A stretch of DNA of 64,000 nucleotides, taken from contig NZ_AP018439.1 of NCBI RefSeq assembly GCF_009937955.1, positions 310,001 to 374,000 on the forward strand. The letters are read 5' to 3'. Source of the DNA: Undibacterium sp. KW1. GTDB lineage: Bacteria; Pseudomonadota; Gammaproteobacteria; Burkholderiales; Burkholderiaceae_D. The notes beneath the pieces are model-generated. The model did no database searches. It worked only from the letters and a program-made list of their open reading frames with translations, and had not been told where the DNA came from. Shown in pieces: positions 61,743 through 64,000 of the stretch (the first letter of the stretch is position 1; the number at the start of each line of letters is the position of its first letter). A program made the position numbers and the translations under genes.

Positions 61743-64000
61743 ATGCACTACTCATTTACTGAGAAGAAGCGTATTCGTAAATCTTTTGCGAAGCGCGCCA
61801 ACGTCCACAACGTTCCGTTCTTGCTGGCGACTCAAATCGAGTCGTACCAGAGCTTCTTACAAGAAGACAGAACACCGCCAACTCGTAAAAACGAGGGCTT
61901 GCAGTCTGCCTTCACCTCGATTTTCCCTATTGTTTCGCACAATGGCTTCGCACGTCTTGAATTCCTGTCCTACGTTTTAGGCGATCCTGCGTTCGACGTC
62001 AAGGAATGTCAATTGCGTGGCCTGACTTATGCTTCGCCTTTGCGTGCAAAAGTCCGCCTGGTCATTCTGGACAAGGAATCACCAACCAAGCCGGTTGTCA
62101 AAGAAATGAAAGAACAGGAAGTCTACATGGGCGAATTGCCTTTGATGACGACCACTGGTTCTTTTGTTATCAACGGTACTGAGCGCGTTATCGTGTCCCA
62201 GTTGCACCGTTCCCCTGGCGTGTTCTTTGAACATGACCGCGGCAAGACACATTCTTCCGGTAAATTGCTGTTCTCGGCAAGGATTATTCCTTACCGTGGT
62301 TCATGGCTGGATTTCGAATTCGATCCTAAAGATATCCTGTTCTTCCGTATTGACCGTCGTCGCAAGATGCCAGTCACTATCCTGCTGCGCGCCATAGGCA
62401 TGAGCAATGAACAGATCCTGGCTAACTTCTTTGTCTTCGATAATTTCAACCTGCACAGTGATGGTGCAGAAATGGAATTCGTTGCAGAACGTCTGCGTGG
62501 TGAAGTTGCCCGTTTTGACATCAGCGACAAATCCGGCAAAGTCATCGTTGCCAAGGACAAGCGTATCAATGCCAAGCATGTACGTGAAATCGAAGCCGGT
62601 GGCATCAAGCACATTTCCGTGCCTGAAGATTACCTGCTGGGTCGCGTCCTGGCCAAGAACATCGTTGATGCAGACACTGGTGAAGTTATCGCCAATGCCA
62701 ATGATGAGCTGACCGAAGAATTGCTGGGTCGTTTGCGCGACGCCAAAGTCAATGATATCCAGACTTTGTACACCAATGACCTGGATCAGGGTGCTTACAT
62801 TTCCCAGACTCTGCGTGCTGATGATACAGCTGACCAGATGGCTGCCCGCGTTGCCATCTACCGCATGATGCGTCCTGGCGAACCACCAACAGAAGATTCT
62901 GTTGAAGCCCTGTTCAATGGCTTGTTCTACAGCGAAGACCGTTACGATCTGTCCGCAGTCGGCCGCATGAAGTTCAACCGCCGTATCGGCCGTGATGAAC
63001 TGACTGGCGCCATGACTTTGTCGAACGAAGACGTATTGGCCGTGATCAAGATTTTGGTTGAGCTGCGCAATGGCCGAGGCGAAGTCGATGATATCGATCA
63101 CTTGGGTAACCGTCGCGTACGTTGCGTTGGTGAATTGGCTGAGAACCAGTTCCGTGCTGGTCTGGTACGTGTTGAACGTGCTGTCAAAGAGCGTCTGGGG
63201 CAGGCTGAAGCCGACAACCTGATGCCGCATGACCTGATCAACTCCAAGCCTATCTCTGCTGCGATCCGTGAGTTCTTCGGTTCTTCACAATTGTCCCAGT
63301 TTATGGATCAGACCAACCCATTGTCAGAAATCACGCACAAACGTCGTATTTCCGCCCTGGGACCTGGTGGTTTGACACGTGAGCGCGCTGGCTTTGAAGT
63401 CCGCGACGTTCATCCAACCCACTATGGCCGCGTCTGCCCGATTGAGACACCAGAGGGACCAAACATTGGTCTGATCAACTCGCTGGCTCTGTATGCGCGT
63501 CTGAACGAATACGGTTTCCTGGAAACACCATACCGTAAAGTGGTTGACAGCAAAATCACGTCCCAGATCGACTACCTGTCTGCGATTGAAGAAGGTCGTT
63601 ACATCATCGCTCAGGCGAATGCGACGATCGACGGCGAAGGCAAACTGATCGATGAACTGGTCTCTGCCCGTGAAGCTGGCGAAACGATCCTGGTATCCCC
63701 AGAGCGTATCCAGTACATGGACGTGGCTACTGGTCAGGTGGTTTCTGTTGCGGCATCCCTGATCCCGTTCCTCGAACACGATGATGCGAACCGTGCGTTG
63801 ATGGGTGCCAACATGCAACGTCAAGCCGTTCCTTGCTTGCGTCCAGAGAAAGCATTCGTTGGTACAGGTATCGAACGTACTGTGGCAGTTGACTCCGGTA
63901 CAACCGTACAGGCACTGCGTGGCGGTAAGGTTGATTACATCGATGCAGGCCGTATCGTTATTCGTGTGAATGATGCTGAAGCACAGGCAGGTGAAGTCGG
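61743..64000 (+). CDS. rpoB: RNA polymerase beta subunit (partial, runs off the right edge)
   Basis: From the ATG at 61743 ([35 protein letters not shown]) an open frame runs to the window end, about 752 codons of the usual 1,370. It includes the rifampicin region: [71 protein letters not shown], wild-type in sequence. The start lies after CACGGAGTGTCC. It is the catalytic-core subunit that binds DNA and RNA with beta-prime. Confidence 0.98.
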   Translation, partial: MHYSFTEKKRIRKSFAKRANVHNVPFLLATQIESYQSFLQEDRTPPTRKNEGLQSAFTSIFPIVSHNGFARLEFLSYVLGDPAFDVKECQLRGLTYASPLRAKVRLVILDKESPTKPVVKEMKEQEVYMGELPLMTTTGSFVINGTERVIVSQLHRSPGVFFEHDRGKTHSSGKLLFSARIIPYRGSWLDFEFDPKDILFFRIDRRRKMPVTILLRAIGMSNEQILANFFVFDNFNLHSDGAEMEFVAERLRGEVARFDISDKSGKVIVAKDKRINAKHVREIEAGGIKHISVPEDYLLGRVLAKNIVDADTGEVIANANDELTEELLGRLRDAKVNDIQTLYTNDLDQGAYISQTLRADDTADQMAARVAIYRMMRPGEPPTEDSVEALFNGLFYSEDRYDLSAVGRMKFNRRIGRDELTGAMTLSNEDVLAVIKILVELRNGRGEVDDIDHLGNRRVRCVGELAENQFRAGLVRVERAVKERLGQAEADNLMPHDLINSKPISAAIREFFGSSQLSQFMDQTNPLSEITHKRRISALGPGGLTRERAGFEVRDVHPTHYGRVCPIETPEGPNIGLINSLALYARLNEYGFLETPYRKVVDSKITSQIDYLSAIEEGRYIIAQANATIDGEGKLIDELVSAREAGETILVSPERIQYMDVATGQVVSVAASLIPFLEHDDANRALMGANMQRQAVPCLRPEKAFVGTGIERTVAVDSGTTVQALRGGKVDYIDAGRIVIRVNDAEAQAGEV

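Noticed and set aside
62301..63230. 309-codon minus-strand frame inside rpoB
   Set aside because: It lies entirely antisense to rpoB and has low-complexity composition with no recognisable domain.

Overview
This window looks like a chromosomal segment of a betaproteobacterium of the order Burkholderiales. An Oxalobacteraceae (Undibacterium-like) host is my best guess. The guess rests on moderate GC content, the tRNA-tuf-tRNA(Trp)-secE-nusG-rplKAJL-rpoB order, protein character and the style of the dispersed repeats, not on a database search. No phage, transposase gene, CRISPR array or rRNA was seen. Two short non-autonomous repeat families and several palindromic intergenic repeats were found.

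Layout. 0-6 kb: a DUF3455 lipoprotein, an Lrp/AsnC regulator, a MerR regulator plus carboxymuconolactone-decarboxylase pair behind a perfect palindrome, a cytosolic-looking family 5 solute-binding protein, and an OmpR/BaeS-type two-component system. 6-13 kb: a 280-bp MITE-like element, a di-heme peroxidase lipoprotein, thymidine kinase, an IbpA-type small heat shock gene with an apparent single-base frameshift, an OprB porin, and an FMN-dependent alpha-hydroxy-acid dehydrogenase. 12.4-16.2 kb: a LysR regulator divergent from hmgA-fahA (homogentisate degradation), separated by a seven-copy 13-bp tandem repeat. 16.3-17.6 kb: an ECF sigma/anti-sigma pair. 17.7-27.0 kb: a LysR regulator divergent from a TonB receptor, an alpha/beta hydrolase and a complete Liv-type ABC transporter, which looks like one import-and-hydrolysis unit. 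27-32.4 kb: a GNAT acetyltransferase, a DUF4272 protein, then a LysR regulator facing azoreductase, pirin and DoxX genes.

32.5-44.3 kb is a large phosphonate locus: phnCDE, a PhnZ-like HD oxygenase, a DUF1045-PhnN fusion with a first PhnM on the opposite strand, then phnGHIJKL and a second phnM. Pho-box-like 11-bp periodic repeats precede phnC. No phnP is visible, and the two-histidine DUF1045 domain is a candidate replacement.

44.5-56 kb: ttcA, folB with an FolM-like reductase, a MidA-family methyltransferase, a DUF2905 protein, a receiver-TPR protein with a degenerate receiver, an HDOD-GAF protein, a LysE exporter, an unknown protein, an ArsC-like protein, a GDT1-family (manganese) transporter behind a clear yybP-ykoY riboswitch, an MgtC protein and a TetR regulator. 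56.2-64 kb: the conserved translation/transcription cluster, ending inside rpoB.
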